NCBI RefSeq assembly: GCF_004337365.2
Contig: NZ_CP044016.1
Span: forward strand, 4,135,507 to 4,199,506
Direction: 5' to 3'
Origin: Rhizosphaericola mali
GTDB lineage: Bacteria > Bacteroidota > Bacteroidia > Chitinophagales > Chitinophagaceae
DNA length: 64,000 nucleotides
Position numbers and translations under genes: made by a program
Notes under the pieces: model-generated
Database searches by the model: none
Seen by the model: only the letters and a program-made list of their open reading frames with translations
Told to the model about the DNA's origin: nothing
Shown: in pieces, positions 25,005 to 34,277 of the stretch
How the letters are laid out: every line of letters begins with the position of its first letter
Position numbering within the stretch: position 1 is the stretch's first letter

Positions 25005-26435
25005 TTAACATTCGCTCAGACTTAATGGGACGTGTACCGCTAGACCTCCATCGGAAGTTTCTTTGTATTTACTATTCATGTCCAATGCTGTTTCCCACAT
25101 CGTACGTACGACTTTATCCAAAGATACTTTTGCATAATCTGGACCAGATTGCAGTGCCAATTGGGATGCAGTAATCGCTTTTATAGCTCCCATCGTGTTA
25201 CGCTCGATACAGGGAACTTGGACCAAACCGCCTATTGGATCACAAGTCAATCCAAGATGATGCTCCATCGCTATCTCTGCTGCCATCAATGCTTGTTTTT
25301 GTGTACCACCAAGAGATTCTGTTAGAGCTCCTGCTGCCATTGCTGACGAAACGCCGATCTCTGCTTGACAACCGCCCATTGCTGCGGAAATTGTAGCGCC
25401 TTTTTTGAAAATACTTCCTATTTCAGATGCTGTTAAAAGGAAATTCACAATTTTTTCCTCTGAATCTCCACCACAGAAAAGAATGTAATATTGCAAAACC
25501 GCAGGAATTACACCTGCTGCGCCATTGGTTGGAGCCGTAACTACACGTCCAAAAGAGGCGTTTTCTTCATTTACCGCTAACGCAAAACAACTGATCCAAT
25601 CCAAAACAGCATTGAAATCCTTCGGTAGATTTTTGATGGCATCCATCCACTCTTCATAATTGGAATATTTCGCACCATTCATCAATCGCTTATTTAACTC
25701 AAATGCACGCCGACGTACATGCAATCCTCCGGGCAATTCGCCTTTTGTATGGCAACCGCGATAGATACATTCTTTCATCGTCTGCCAGATACGAAGGACG
25801 CCATCCACCGTTTTTTTCTCATCTCGCCAGGTCAATTCATTTTCCATGACAATTTCGTGAATGGTCATACCCGTTTTGATACACCAAAATTGTAAATCTT
25901 TGGAATTATCTATGGGAAATGGCAAGTCGACTGGGCGTGTTGTAGTAAAATCATCATCGCCCTCTTGCACCACAAATCCTCCACCGATAGAATACCAAGT
26001 ATCACTGAACTTTTCTCCATTTTTCAAATCAATCAAAAATGTCAAAGCATTGGGATGAAACGGCAAAGATTCACTATATAAAAAGACGATATCTTTTTCT
26101 GGATCAAAGGCTATTTTTTCTTCCCCACCCAAAAGCATTTCTTTGTCTACTTTCAATTTTTCAATCGTAGGGAAGATATTGTTGACATCTGTGGTTTCAG
26201 GATTTTCTCCTAAAAGTCCCATTTGTACGGCGATATCCGTTCCGTGGCCATGTCCAGTTTTCGCAAGAGAGCCATATAGATACACATGCAAACCGATAAT
26301 ATTTTCCAATCCAAATTTTTTCTTAGCTTTTGCAACGAATAAAAGCGCGGCTCTCCAAGGTCCCAATGTATGCGAACTAGAAGGTCCAACGCCTATTTTA
26401 AACATATCAAATACGGAAATCGATTCTCTGGGCAT
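25005..26435 (-). CDS. sdaA: L-serine ammonia-lyase (iron-sulfur, single chain)
   Basis: From [23 protein letters not shown] the enzyme has 476 residues; a longer frame to 26543 adds 36 residues that cover a promoter box and are not family-like. It fuses the beta domain (N-terminal half) and alpha domain. Cluster ligands and active-site segments are [47 protein letters not shown] and [18 protein letters not shown]. It deaminates serine to pyruvate through a [4Fe-4S] cluster. It is divergent from the sigma factor gene. Confidence 0.95.
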   Translation of the reverse strand: MPRESISVFDMFKIGVGPSSSHTLGPWRAALLFVAKAKKKFGLENIIGLHVYLYGSLAKTGHGHGTDIAVQMGLLGENPETTDVNNIFPTIEKLKVDKEMLLGGEEKIAFDPEKDIVFLYSESLPFHPNALTFLIDLKNGEKFSDTWYSIGGGFVVQEGDDDFTTTRPVDLPFPIDNSKDLQFWCIKTGMTIHEIVMENELTWRDEKKTVDGVLRIWQTMKECIYRGCHTKGELPGGLHVRRRAFELNKRLMNGAKYSNYEEWMDAIKNLPKDFNAVLDWISCFALAVNEENASFGRVVTAPTNGAAGVIPAVLQYYILFCGGDSEEKIVNFLLTASEIGSIFKKGATISAAMGGCQAEIGVSSAMAAGALTESLGGTQKQALMAAEIAMEHHLGLTCDPIGGLVQVPCIERNTMGAIKAITASQLALQSGPDYAKVSLDKVVRTMWETALDMNSKYKETSDGGLAVHVPLSLSEC

Positions 26436-26456
26436 GCGCTTTTGTGGTAATTTGCT

Positions 26457-26464
26457 CAAAGATA
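26457..26464 (-). promoter_or_regulatory. Bacteroidota -7 box for sdaA
   Basis: On the minus strand the bases read TATCTTTG, an exact TAnnTTTG match, 21 bp upstream of the ATG at 26435. It supports the shorter sdaA start. Confidence 0.6.
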
Positions 26465-26566
26465 AATCGCTTTGGAGAATAAAGCTGTTAACAAAATGGA
26501 CAAAATATTTTTTAACAGGCAACCGTTTTTCATTTTCCTGCATTTAATGATTAGAAAACGAAAAAA

Positions 26567-27118
26567 TTGAACGAAGAACAGCTAATACACCATTGTAAAT
26601 CAGGAAAAAGACTGGCGCAAAAACAATTATTTGAATTGTATGCGAATGGAGTGATGGTAATTTGTTTTCGTTATGTCAAAGATCGAGTTGATGCAGAGGA
26701 GTTGATGTTGAATTCCTTTACGCAATTTTTCAAAAAAATGGATTTTTTCAATTATCGTGGTGCGGGATCTGTCAGTGCTTATTTGAAAAAAATTGCCATC
26801 AACGAATCTCTTCAATTTTTACGCAGCAAAAAAAGTATTTATCTACATAGCGAATTGACAGACGTAGTGGAGGATAACTCAGAAGATAGTTTGGATAAAA
26901 TGTCCGCCAAGGAAATCATGGATTGTTTGATGACTTTGCCAGATGGTTATCGTACGATTTTCAATCTATATGTATTAGAGTCATGGACGCATGAGGAGAT
27001 TGCGCAATCCTTGCAAATCTCAACTGGGACATCCAAATCACAACTGAGCAAAGCACGAAAAATGATGCAAAAAATATTAACTGAAAATAAGAGATATGGA
27101 ACAGAGAAATTGGGATGA
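26567..27118 (+). CDS. ECF-type RNA polymerase sigma factor (TTG start)
   Basis: The 183-residue sigma-70 family protein has region 2 at about residues 8-75 (KDRVDAEELMLNSFTQFFKKM, AYLKKIAINESLQFLR) and region 4 at about 120-172 (LPDGYRTIFNLYVLESWTHEEIAQSLQISTGTSKSQLSKARKMM). The only start that retains region 2 is TTG at 26567; the nearby ATG at 26547 is out of frame and no in-frame ATG precedes. No Shine-Dalgarno is seen. Its end overlaps the next gene by 23 bp, as usual for sigma/anti-sigma pairs. Confidence 0.9.
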   Translation: MNEEQLIHHCKSGKRLAQKQLFELYANGVMVICFRYVKDRVDAEELMLNSFTQFFKKMDFFNYRGAGSVSAYLKKIAINESLQFLRSKKSIYLHSELTDVVEDNSEDSLDKMSAKEIMDCLMTLPDGYRTIFNLYVLESWTHEEIAQSLQISTGTSKSQLSKARKMMQKILTENKRYGTEKLG

Positions 27119-27800
27119 TCAGTTAAGAGCGAAATTGGACAATTATGAATTGCCTGATTTTGATAAGGAAAATAGTTGGAAAAGACTAGATGCACGTTTG
27201 GATAAAAAACCATCTAAACGAACCTATTTCTATTGGGCTGCCGCATCTGTTGGGGTTATCTTTTGTATATTTTTGGGCGCATATTTTTTGAAAGAAAAAG
27301 AGCAAAGCGAATCCCCAATAGCACATATCTCCACAAATATTATTGAAACACAATCGATCCCAAAATTAGTAAAAACAGATTTGGCTGAAAAGGCTCAGAA
27401 GCCAGCATTGATAGAAGAGGAAAATAGAAATGAGGCGGTGATAAATAGTCAGACCGTTAAAGCCGATAAGAAAAATCAAGTGAAAATTTCTTCCAAAAAT
27501 TTGGAAAATCAATTGGTTAAAATTGAAAATCCAACTATTGCTGTTTTACCGGCAAAGTTACATGACGATAGTATGAAGATTTTCGCATCGCAAATGGATG
27601 TTTTTGCAAAAATGAACGTCAAAAGAAAAGCTAAACTTAAAATAATTAATGCCTCTTCATTGGAAGGTTCAATTGAAGAATTGCCATTAACACCTACAAA
27701 ATACAAAAGCATACAATTCTCCGTTGGCAGTAATTTGAATATTGAAAACGGACCCTCTTCCAACTCTAAACCCTTAAACCTAACCCTATTTAAAAATTAG
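27096..27800 (+). CDS. Single-pass membrane protein, probable anti-sigma factor
   Basis: The 234-residue protein has a cytosolic N-terminal part (residues 1-45, NWDDQLRAKLDNYELPDFDKENSWKRLDARL), one membrane helix at about 46-67 (FYWAAASVGVIFCIFLGAYFL), and a Lys/Glu/Asn-rich periplasmic tail of ~165 residues. No zinc motif is visible. Overlap with the sigma gene, the topology and the acidic N-terminal segment suggest an anti-sigma role, although I recognise no FecR or zinc-anti-sigma domain. Confidence 0.6.
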   Translation: MEQRNWDDQLRAKLDNYELPDFDKENSWKRLDARLDKKPSKRTYFYWAAASVGVIFCIFLGAYFLKEKEQSESPIAHISTNIIETQSIPKLVKTDLAEKAQKPALIEEENRNEAVINSQTVKADKKNQVKISSKNLENQLVKIENPTIAVLPAKLHDDSMKIFASQMDVFAKMNVKRKAKLKIINASSLEGSIEELPLTPTKYKSIQFSVGSNLNIENGPSSNSKPLNLTLFKN

Positions 27801-27803
27801 CGA

Positions 27804-28982
27804 ATGAAACATTTTTTTACCGTCCTTGCATACATCATCATGTGTGCAACTGGAAAAGCTATTGCCCAAACAAAATTAAAGACCATCAATATTCAAAAAG
27901 CACTTTTAACAGAAGAACCATTTAAAAAAGAGGGTCGAGATATTTATAAACAGATAAAAATTAAATTAAATAAAGGAGAATCTTTGGCAATCACAGGAGT
28001 ATACCAATCAGATTTTGTATATGTTAATAATTTAGATTCTTTGATCCATGCAATAAGAGCAAATGTAGAACTTTTTAAGGATTCTTTTTCGGATCCGATG
28101 TCAGGAAAACGTATGGATATATTGGCAATGCCAGATGAGACGACGCGTGTAGGAGTTAGAAATACAGCACCGACGAATAATAGTTATTTTGTAATTAATA
28201 AAAATCAAGAAGCTGGTGTAGTTAAGGTTAATCAAGACACGTTGGATTATATCTTTTTCTTGAATGATACGACCAAGTTTAGAAGGAAATCTATTTATCC
28301 AAGTTTTGATAGATATGTAACGGTGCGTTGGATAATGGATGATGTAAACAAACTATCATTACCAAGTGCGGTTATAATAGATTCTATTCAAAATGCGATT
28401 GAGAAGTTTATTGTAAAATCACGTTACAAAAATGAAAATTTTGGATATGCCAATTATAGTGTTGTTGATGATACTCTTAAAAAAGATAACCAATATAAAA
28501 GTGATCGTATCCATGCGTGGCAAGATGCAATTATTGTAGGTAATACTGATTTTAATTTTCAAAACTATAAAAATCTATTTGTGCCATCATTTTCCGCAGG
28601 CTTTTATTATTGTTTTGGTAATAGGAATAGCCAATTTTTTGATAATCATACTATAAATCAAATAGGTGTAAATATAGAGAGTTTGTTAACTTTTCAGAGG
28701 GAGAATGGCAAATTAAATACCTATAAAAATTTATTTTTAAATATTCGATATAGATCAGTCGATACAGATAACAAAGATAAATTTAAACTTAATACCGATA
28801 TTTCATTGGGATATTTAATATATAATAAATCCGAAAGTTTAATAGATAAAAACACTTTTAAATTTGCCGTAACCACAGTTAGTTATAAGAATTTATCTAT
28901 CCAACCTCAGGTGTTTTTTAATTTTAGTAAGAGTAAAAACAGTAATTTTTTACCGTCTATAAATCTCAAATTATCTCTATAA
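27804..28982 (+). CDS. Secreted protein, probable outer-membrane beta-barrel C-terminal part
   Basis: The 392-residue protein has a signal peptide (HFFTVLAYIIMCATGKAIA, cut before QTK). Residues ~25-230 form an alpha/beta region without a known motif. From ~245 onward alternating strands with aromatic ends (FVPSFSAGFYYCFGNRN, LLTFQRENGK, FLNIRYRSV, DISLGYLIY) and a final LKLSL end look like a small outer-membrane barrel. It starts 3 bp after the anti-sigma-like gene, so it is probably controlled by this sigma system. No known family is claimed. Confidence 0.6.
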   Translation: MKHFFTVLAYIIMCATGKAIAQTKLKTINIQKALLTEEPFKKEGRDIYKQIKIKLNKGESLAITGVYQSDFVYVNNLDSLIHAIRANVELFKDSFSDPMSGKRMDILAMPDETTRVGVRNTAPTNNSYFVINKNQEAGVVKVNQDTLDYIFFLNDTTKFRRKSIYPSFDRYVTVRWIMDDVNKLSLPSAVIIDSIQNAIEKFIVKSRYKNENFGYANYSVVDDTLKKDNQYKSDRIHAWQDAIIVGNTDFNFQNYKNLFVPSFSAGFYYCFGNRNSQFFDNHTINQIGVNIESLLTFQRENGKLNTYKNLFLNIRYRSVDTDNKDKFKLNTDISLGYLIYNKSESLIDKNTFKFAVTTVSYKNLSIQPQVFFNFSKSKNSNFLPSINLKLSL

Positions 28983-29549
28983 AAAATGACCATTTACCAA
29001 CCCAGTAATACTTCCTAATATGGCGCCGCAAATCAATTCTAACCAAGAATGTCGTTGTAGCATTTTACGAGAAATCAATATGAGAAAAGCAAATAAGAGC
29101 ATGGGAATCCCCCATGCTTTTGCGTAATGAAGCAAAATGAAAGCGATGTAAAAATTGATACCAGCGTGTAAGGAAGCTTTTATCCTAAGATTCAACAACC
29201 CAAAAAATAGCAACATCAGTAAAAAACAGAGACAACTTAATACTAAAGGAGTTTGACCTTGTGTAAAATAAAAATAAAAGGTCAAGGCAAGCATCAGTCC
29301 AATGGCAAAAGGATAAAAGCCTTTGCGCTCTTGTTGATTTGATACATCAAAATTGGCAAATTTTCCCCGACGCATTTTGACTAAATTATATAGAGTAATG
29401 GGAATAGTTACCCCAAAAATAATGATACCCGATATCCAATTGGCTTGGCGCGACGAGAGTAATTGATGTGTCAAAAAAATAACTAAAACGGAAATTGTCA
29501 AAAGTGGATGACCAATTATCGATATAACTCTTGCCAATTTTGTTTTCAT
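28977..29549 (-). CDS. PAP2-like integral membrane protein
   Basis: The 190-residue form starts MKTKLARVISIIGHPLLTI; an in-frame Met lies seven codons earlier. It has about six membrane helices. LRIKASLHAGINFY and SRKMLQRHSWLELICGAILG resemble the second and third phosphatidic acid phosphatase boxes (SRxxxxxHxxxE/D), but the first KxxxxxxRP box is not clear, so catalysis is doubtful. The 3' end overlaps the convergent gene by 6 bp. Confidence 0.6.
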   Translation of the reverse strand: MKTKLARVISIIGHPLLTISVLVIFLTHQLLSSRQANWISGIIIFGVTIPITLYNLVKMRRGKFANFDVSNQQERKGFYPFAIGLMLALTFYFYFTQGQTPLVLSCLCFLLMLLFFGLLNLRIKASLHAGINFYIAFILLHYAKAWGIPMLLFAFLILISRKMLQRHSWLELICGAILGSITGLVNGHFL

Positions 29550-29570
29550 ATAACAAAAATACATAGCCAT

Positions 29571-29601
29571 AAAAAAGCCTGCAAATCAATTGCAGGCTTT
29601 T
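29571..29601 (-). terminator. Rho-independent terminator of the Gly/His-rich gene
   Basis: An 11-bp stem (AAAAGCCTGCA at 29573-29583 with TGCAGGCTTTT at 29591-29601) ends in six T when read leftward. It lies 20 bp after the stop at 29622. Confidence 0.9.
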
Positions 29602-29621
29602 GATACATTTCTAATAAATTA

Positions 29622-30089
29622 TTAATGGCGACCATGTCCATTTCCTCTATCGTGTCCGTTATTTCCGTGCCCATTATTATTTCTTCCTGGTCCTCCATGA
29701 ACGAAATTATTATTGGGTCTTATCGGTTGTTGTCTACCGTGATAAGAAGCATATTTACCATAATTAGCGCGGTCTCTAGTATTCATTAAGTAAGGTTTGC
29801 CGCCACGATTAACAGGCACTTTGTACACATTGTACATATTGTATTGTCTATATCTGCTAGGTAGATTTCTTACATAAACCCATTGATTACCATTAGGATA
29901 AATGTACATCGCACGAGCGACATCAAAATATACATTCATTTCAGGAATGAAATAAAATGGAGTAGATACATTTCCTACGGGTGCCCACGCAGGCTGATTT
30001 CCGATATTGATACTTACACTCACTTGCGCGTTAGACTTTACTGCAAAGCCAAGTGCGAATATTGCTGCAAATAGAATTGACTTTTTCAT
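29622..30089 (-). CDS. Secreted protein with Asn/Gly/His-rich tail, copy A
   Basis: The 155-residue protein has a signal peptide (MKKSILFAAIFALGFAVKSNA). A conserved core follows: QVSVSINIGNQPAWAP, YYFIPEMNVYFDVARAMYIYPNG and WVYVRNLPSRYRQYNMY, then a low-complexity tail of Asn, Gly and His. The core is shared with the next gene upstream (VSFGISIGSPVY, YYYFPDINCYFDASINQYIY, WMYSRGIPPMY), so the two are tandem paralogues. They are probably exported. The function is unknown; the His-rich tail could bind metal. Confidence 0.7.
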   Translation of the reverse strand: MKKSILFAAIFALGFAVKSNAQVSVSINIGNQPAWAPVGNVSTPFYFIPEMNVYFDVARAMYIYPNGNQWVYVRNLPSRYRQYNMYNVYKVPVNRGGKPYLMNTRDRANYGKYASYHGRQQPIRPNNNFVHGGPGRNNNGHGNNGHDRGNGHGRH

Positions 30090-30118
30090 TGTTGTTTGTT
30101 TTAAATATGTTCAATAAT

Positions 30119-30685
30119 TTATCTTCTCCATCCATCATGACCTCCGCCGTGGCCACGCATGTCACCACCACCATGATTACCACGGAAATCACCTCCACCA
30201 AAGTTGCCTCCTCCGTAGTTGCCTCTGCCAAAGCCACCTCCACGTGGACCTCCATTCATATAACCACCTCTTGGACCTCCGACCATTGGTCTACCACCTC
30301 CATAAATTTGTCTACCACCGCCATACATTGGGATGCCACGACCTCTAAATTGATTGTAATTCATTGGCACCATTCTGCCTCGTCCGAAATTGTATCCAGA
30401 ATACATGGGCGGAATTCCTCTTGAGTACATCCATCTATTTTGGTTAAAATAAATATATTGGTTGATGCTCGCATCAAAATAACAATTGATATCAGGGAAA
30501 TAATAATAAGCGGCAGGGTTACCACCAGGTATCCAAGTTGGTGCTGGGGCCATCATCGGTTGAGGCGCCATATATACTGGACTACCAATACTTATGCCAA
30601 AGCTTACTTGTGCCTTTGAAGTGTTGATTGAGAATATACCCAAACCAAGTGCGAGTGTATACATTAATTTTTTCATGATTTTCAT
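30119..30685 (-). CDS. Secreted Gly-rich protein, copy B
   Basis: The 188-residue paralogue of the downstream gene has a signal peptide ending in TSKA, then the same FPDxNxYFD / YIYF / W(M/V)Y core. The C-terminal ~80 residues are almost all Gly, Arg, Asn, Phe and Tyr (repeats such as GGGRQIYGGGRP and GRGNYGGGNFGGGDF). This low-complexity tail is unlike copy A in composition. Either the first Met (MKIMKKL) or the fourth-codon Met can start it. The pair forms one leftward unit, 29 bp apart. Confidence 0.7.
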   Translation of the reverse strand: MKIMKKLMYTLALGLGIFSINTSKAQVSFGISIGSPVYMAPQPMMAPAPTWIPGGNPAAYYYFPDINCYFDASINQYIYFNQNRWMYSRGIPPMYSGYNFGRGRMVPMNYNQFRGRGIPMYGGGRQIYGGGRPMVGGPRGGYMNGGPRGGGFGRGNYGGGNFGGGDFRGNHGGGDMRGHGGGHDGWRR

Positions 30686-30819
30686 TTTTAAAGTTTTAAA
30701 TAAAATCTATAAACCTTAGATGAAAAAATATGCCAAAAGTTACTTTTTGAATAAATTGTAGATGAACAAACCATTTCCTTCGGTAAAAATTAAATTGTGT
30801 TAATAGACTCTAAAATTAA

Positions 30820-30851
30820 TTGTGGCAATAAAGCATTTGTAAATAATTTTG
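30820..30851 (+). promoter_or_regulatory. Bacteroidota promoter (TTG-N21-TAATTTTG) of the TRIC-like gene
   Basis: TTG at 30820-30822 is followed after 21 bp by TAATTTTG at 30844-30851. The ATG is 17 bp downstream, so the leader is about 10 nt. Confidence 0.65.
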
Positions 30852-30867
30852 CACACGATCAATCGAT

Positions 30868-31467
30868 ATGAGCACACTTGACGTTATTGTTTACATTACC
30901 ATATTTGTTGCAGCTTGTACTGGAGCACTAAAGGCTAGAGCATTTCACATGGACATTTTTGGTGGACTTGTTATGGCGCTTGTGATGTCATTTGGTGGCG
31001 GTAGTATCCGTGAGATACTCATGGGCAATAAGGTAAAATGGTTGAATGACTATGCAGCATTTGTCTTAGTTGGTTCTGCCGTTGTAATTACATTTATATT
31101 TAAAAGAAGAATTATCAAGTATCGTAAGATTATCTTTTTTACTGATGCTGTAACACTGGGATTATTTACTGTTATTGGTATTGAGTCAGGATTTGATAAT
31201 GGTTTGGCGAAGCCATTTGCAATTATGATGGGAGTAATTACGGCTACATTTGGTGGGTTAATTGCAGATATAATCAGTAATACAGTGCCTACTTTATTGA
31301 AAAAAGGAGAAATGTATGCGACCGCAAGTGCCATTGGAGGGGCGATCTATATATTAAATCCTTATTTCGGAATGGATAAAAATACCAATATGATTATTTG
31401 TATCGTCTTAATTGTATTTATCCGAATCCTGTCGAAATGGAAAAAATTAATGCTACCTGAGATTTAA
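30868..31467 (+). CDS. TRIC/UPF0126 family membrane channel
   Basis: The 199-residue protein has seven likely membrane helices in two inverted triplets. ALVMSFGGGSIREILMG and GVITATFGGLIADIISN are the two conserved Gly-rich kinks that mark the trimeric intracellular cation channel family (prokaryotic TRIC, formerly UPF0126). The role in bacteria is thought to be potassium conductance. The start MSTLDVIVYI follows a good promoter. It is a single gene. Confidence 0.88.
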   Translation: MSTLDVIVYITIFVAACTGALKARAFHMDIFGGLVMALVMSFGGGSIREILMGNKVKWLNDYAAFVLVGSAVVITFIFKRRIIKYRKIIFFTDAVTLGLFTVIGIESGFDNGLAKPFAIMMGVITATFGGLIADIISNTVPTLLKKGEMYATASAIGGAIYILNPYFGMDKNTNMIICIVLIVFIRILSKWKKLMLPEI

Positions 31468-31534
31468 TTTAGAAAATTTCGAATGTTTTTTTATATTTAT
31501 TTGTTAAATGCGAACATTCGTTATGATTAACCTA

Positions 31535-31542
31535 TAAATTTG
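31535..31542 (+). promoter_or_regulatory. Bacteroidota -7 box for mqo
   Basis: TAAATTTG matches TAnnTTTG and lies 18 bp before the mqo ATG at 31561. It overlaps the alternative TTG start at 31540, arguing against that start. Confidence 0.6.
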
Positions 31543-31560
31543 CGTAATAAGCTAGGAGAT

Positions 31561-33060
31561 ATGAATAATAATTTCGATGCTACGCCAGATGTCGTTCTAA
31601 TTGGCGCAGGAATAATGAGTGCAACCTTAGGAACCTTCTTGAAAGAATTAGATCCAACTCTTAAGATTCAACTATTTGAAAGACTTGAAACCGCGTCCGA
31701 AGAAAGTTCTGATGCGTGGAATAATGCTGGTACGGGACATTCCGCACTATGTGAATTGAACTACACACCTGAGAAGTCAGATGGGACGATTGACACTTCT
31801 AAGGCAATCAACATTATAGAACAATTTGAGGTAAGCAAGCAATTTTGGTCTTATTTGATAGATCATAATAAATTGTGTGCTCCTGGCGATTTTATTCATA
31901 GTACGCCACACATGAGTTTTGTATGGGGAGAGGACAATGTAGATTACCTTAAAAGAAGGTATGAAGCCATGCAAAAATATCAATTATTCAAAGGAATGGA
32001 ATTCTCTACAAACCATGATCAACTAAAGCAATGGATTCCTTTGATGATGGAAGGTCGTAATCCTAGTCAGCCTATTGCAGCAACACACATGAAATTGGGC
32101 ACTGATGTTAACTTTGGAGCTTTAACACGCAGCTTGATTGATGAATTGCAAAAACGTGACGTAGGTGTTAATTTCAAATTTGAAGTGGAAGATATTAAGC
32201 GTCGAGAAGATGGAAAATGGAAAGTTTCCGTTAGGAATCAAGAGACGGGTATTAAACATATTTTGATAACTAAGTTTGTATTTATTGGAGCTGGTGGCGG
32301 TTCACTTTATCTTTTGCAAAAATCAGGTATTCCAGAAGGAAAAGGTTTCGGTGGATTTCCAGTAGGTGGTCAATGGTTGGTTTGCGATAATGAAAATGTG
32401 ATCAATCAGCACCAAGCAAAAGTGTATGGAAAAGCCTCTGTGGGTGCACCTCCTATGAGTGTGCCGCATTTAGATACGAGAATTATTGATGGAAAAAGAG
32501 CACTGCTTTTCGGACCATATGCTGGATTTTCAACCAAATTTTTGAAAAAAGGATCTTATTTGGATTTATTCAAAACGATTAAGTTGAATAATATCCTACC
32601 TATGATGAAAGTTGGATTGACCAATTTTTCATTGGTAAAATATCTAATACAACAATTGAAGTTGTCATTCTCTCAGAGAGTGGAAGCATTGGAAGATTTT
32701 GTGCCAAATGCGAAGGAGGAAGATTGGAGGGTAGAAGTTGCAGGACAGAGAGTTCAAGTGATCAAAAAAGATGCGGTAAAAGGCGGCATCTTGCAATTCG
32801 GTACGGAAGTCGTTACGAGTGCTGATGGTTCTATTTCTGCTTTGTTAGGTGCATCTCCAGGAGCCTCGACATCCGTCTCTATTATGCTTAAATTATTGAA
32901 TAAATGTTTTCCGGATAAAATGGAAGGTGATTGGAATGCAAAAATCAAAGAAATCATTCCTTCTTACGGCAAAAAATTGGATGCGGATAATCAATTGTGC
33001 AATGAAATACGTAATTGGACAACCAGAACTTTAGATCTAAACTGGAAACAACCATCCTAG
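31561..33060 (+). CDS. mqo: Malate:quinone oxidoreductase
   Basis: The 499-residue FAD enzyme oxidises malate to oxaloacetate and reduces the quinone pool on the inner membrane. [21 protein letters not shown] is the FAD-binding fold; [28 protein letters not shown] and the C-terminal [18 protein letters not shown] are typical of Mqo. An AGGAGAT ribosome-binding site precedes the ATG, rare in this phylum. A menaquinone-based chain at 53-64 kb would reoxidise the product. Confidence 0.96.
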   Translation: MNNNFDATPDVVLIGAGIMSATLGTFLKELDPTLKIQLFERLETASEESSDAWNNAGTGHSALCELNYTPEKSDGTIDTSKAINIIEQFEVSKQFWSYLIDHNKLCAPGDFIHSTPHMSFVWGEDNVDYLKRRYEAMQKYQLFKGMEFSTNHDQLKQWIPLMMEGRNPSQPIAATHMKLGTDVNFGALTRSLIDELQKRDVGVNFKFEVEDIKRREDGKWKVSVRNQETGIKHILITKFVFIGAGGGSLYLLQKSGIPEGKGFGGFPVGGQWLVCDNENVINQHQAKVYGKASVGAPPMSVPHLDTRIIDGKRALLFGPYAGFSTKFLKKGSYLDLFKTIKLNNILPMMKVGLTNFSLVKYLIQQLKLSFSQRVEALEDFVPNAKEEDWRVEVAGQRVQVIKKDAVKGGILQFGTEVVTSADGSISALLGASPGASTSVSIMLKLLNKCFPDKMEGDWNAKIKEIIPSYGKKLDADNQLCNEIRNWTTRTLDLNWKQPS

Positions 33061-33079
33061 AAAGAAATGTATAGCGCAG

Positions 33080-33131
33080 ATTTTGTCAAGACAAATTCCT
33101 TTTACCTATTTTGAATTTGTTTTGACAAAAT
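33080..33131. repeat. Long AT-rich hairpin between mqo and infA
   Basis: Arms 33080-33098 and 33113-33131 (19 bp, one G-T wobble) contain TTGTC/GACAA and enclose a 14-nt loop. No T-run follows. It is probably a transcript end or 3' stabiliser for mqo. Confidence 0.7.
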
Positions 33132-33247
33132 AAAGAAATAAACAAAAGTGGATAAATTTTTCACTTATTCAAATTGCTGATAATCAATCATTTGTAAAAT
33201 AAAAAATAAAAATTATCAGTTTTTTTCCTAATTGTAGTAATATTTTA

Positions 33248-33255
33248 TATCTTTG
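33248..33255 (+). promoter_or_regulatory. Bacteroidota -7 box for the infA-alpha operon
   Basis: TATCTTTG matches TAnnTTTG, 16 bp before infA. A T-rich stretch at 33221-33227 lies 20 bp upstream in place of the -33 element. Confidence 0.6.
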
Positions 33256-33271
33256 CGCTCCCAAAAATTAT

Positions 33272-33490
33272 ATGGCAAAACAACCACTCATAAAGCAAGA
33301 CGGTGTGATCGTAGAAGCATTAAGTAATGCAATGTTTCGCGTGAAGCTGGAAAATGGACATGAAATTATCGCAACTATCTCTGGTAAAATGCGTATGCAC
33401 TATATCAGAATACTTCCTGGCGATAAAGTGGGCGTGGAAATGAGTCCTTATGACTTATCTCGTGGTCGTATTATCTTTAGGTATAAATAA
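33272..33490 (+). CDS. infA: Translation initiation factor IF-1
   Basis: The 72-residue S1/OB-fold protein ([46 protein letters not shown]) occupies the A site during initiation. It opens the ribosomal gene group and has its own promoter. In many relatives it follows secY and map; here the preceding gene is mqo. Confidence 0.98.
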   Translation: MAKQPLIKQDGVIVEALSNAMFRVKLENGHEIIATISGKMRMHYIRILPGDKVGVEMSPYDLSRGRIIFRYK

Positions 33491-33561
33491 TATTATTAAA
33501 TTCAGCTTAGGCCTTGTCGGCTGCGAGCAATTTGGTTTTTTTTAAATAAATAATTTCAGTC

Positions 33562-33678
33562 ATGAAAGTAAGAGCATCAGTGAAGAAACGTAGCGCCGAC
33601 TGCAAGATTGTTCGCAGAAAAGGTAAGCTATATATTATCAACAAAAAGAATCCTCGCTTTAAAATGCGTCAAGGATAG
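33562..33678 (+). CDS. rpmJ: Ribosomal protein L36 (zinc-less form)
   Basis: The 38-residue protein reads [19 protein letters not shown] and ends FKMRQG. It keeps only one cysteine (residue 14) of the C-C-C-H zinc ribbon of classical L36, so it is the C-minus form that does not bind zinc. The length is exact for the family. It is too short for usual ORF cut-offs. Confidence 0.97.
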   Translation: MKVRASVKKRSADCKIVRRKGKLYIINKKNPRFKMRQG

Positions 33679-33744
33679 TTTTTAAAGATAATCAACAGCA
33701 AGAAGCAAAATTAATATTAAACAACAGTAAATCTTATATAGAAT

Positions 33745-34125
33745 ATGGCACGTATTGCCGGTATAGACTTACCTAAGAATAAAAGAGGCGAAATAGGATT
33801 GACTTATATCTTCGGTATCGGTCGTTCTACAGCTAAATACATACTTGATAAAGCAGGTATCGATGTAAACAAAAAAGTAAATGAATGGAACGATGATGAG
33901 CAAACTGCCATCCGTAACATCATTACTGGAGAAATCAAAGTAGAAGGTGCATTGCGCTCTGAAGTTCAAATGAGCATCAAACGTTTATTGGATATCGCTT
34001 GCTACCGTGGTCTTCGTCACCGTAAAGGTTTGCCTTTACGTGGTCAACGTACTCGTACTAATAGCCGTACAAGAAAAGGTAAACGTAAGACCGTTGCAGG
34101 TAAGAAGAAAGCAGCTAAGAAATAG
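33745..34125 (+). CDS. rpsM: 30S ribosomal protein S13
   Basis: The 126-residue protein shows [33 protein letters not shown] and the C-terminal [18 protein letters not shown], both typical of S13 at the head of the small subunit. The Lys-rich tail reaches the P site. It is followed by a 12-bp hairpin before rpsK. Confidence 0.98.
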   Translation: MARIAGIDLPKNKRGEIGLTYIFGIGRSTAKYILDKAGIDVNKKVNEWNDDEQTAIRNIITGEIKVEGALRSEVQMSIKRLLDIACYRGLRHRKGLPLRGQRTRTNSRTRKGKRKTVAGKKKAAKK

Positions 34126-34143
34126 TTAACTTACAATAACTGG

Positions 34144-34175
34144 TAGCCAAATTTCTACAAAACGAGATTTGGCTA
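34144..34175 (+). repeat. Hairpin in the rpsM-rpsK junction
   Basis: A 12-bp stem with one G-T wobble (34144-34155 with 34164-34175, core TAGCCAAAT/ATTTGGCTA) is followed by TTGGATTTTT. It looks like a partial terminator or processing site. Confidence 0.65.
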
Positions 34176-34277
34176 TTGGATTTTTGTGTTTATAAAAGTC
34201 GCTGGATCGTTTTCTAATAATTTCTTTAGAAAGCAGGAGGGACTAAAATTTTAGAAGATTACCTCAAACATTAACAA

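Noticed and set aside
29640-30400. Repetitive DNA in the Gly-rich genes as a possible CRISPR or satellite array
   Set aside because: The repeats are codon-level Gly/Arg/Asn runs without fixed unit length or spacers.
30053-30424. 123-codon Thr/Ser-rich ORF opposite the Gly-rich paralogues
   Set aside because: Its composition is explained by the complement of Gly-rich codons; it is a shadow frame.
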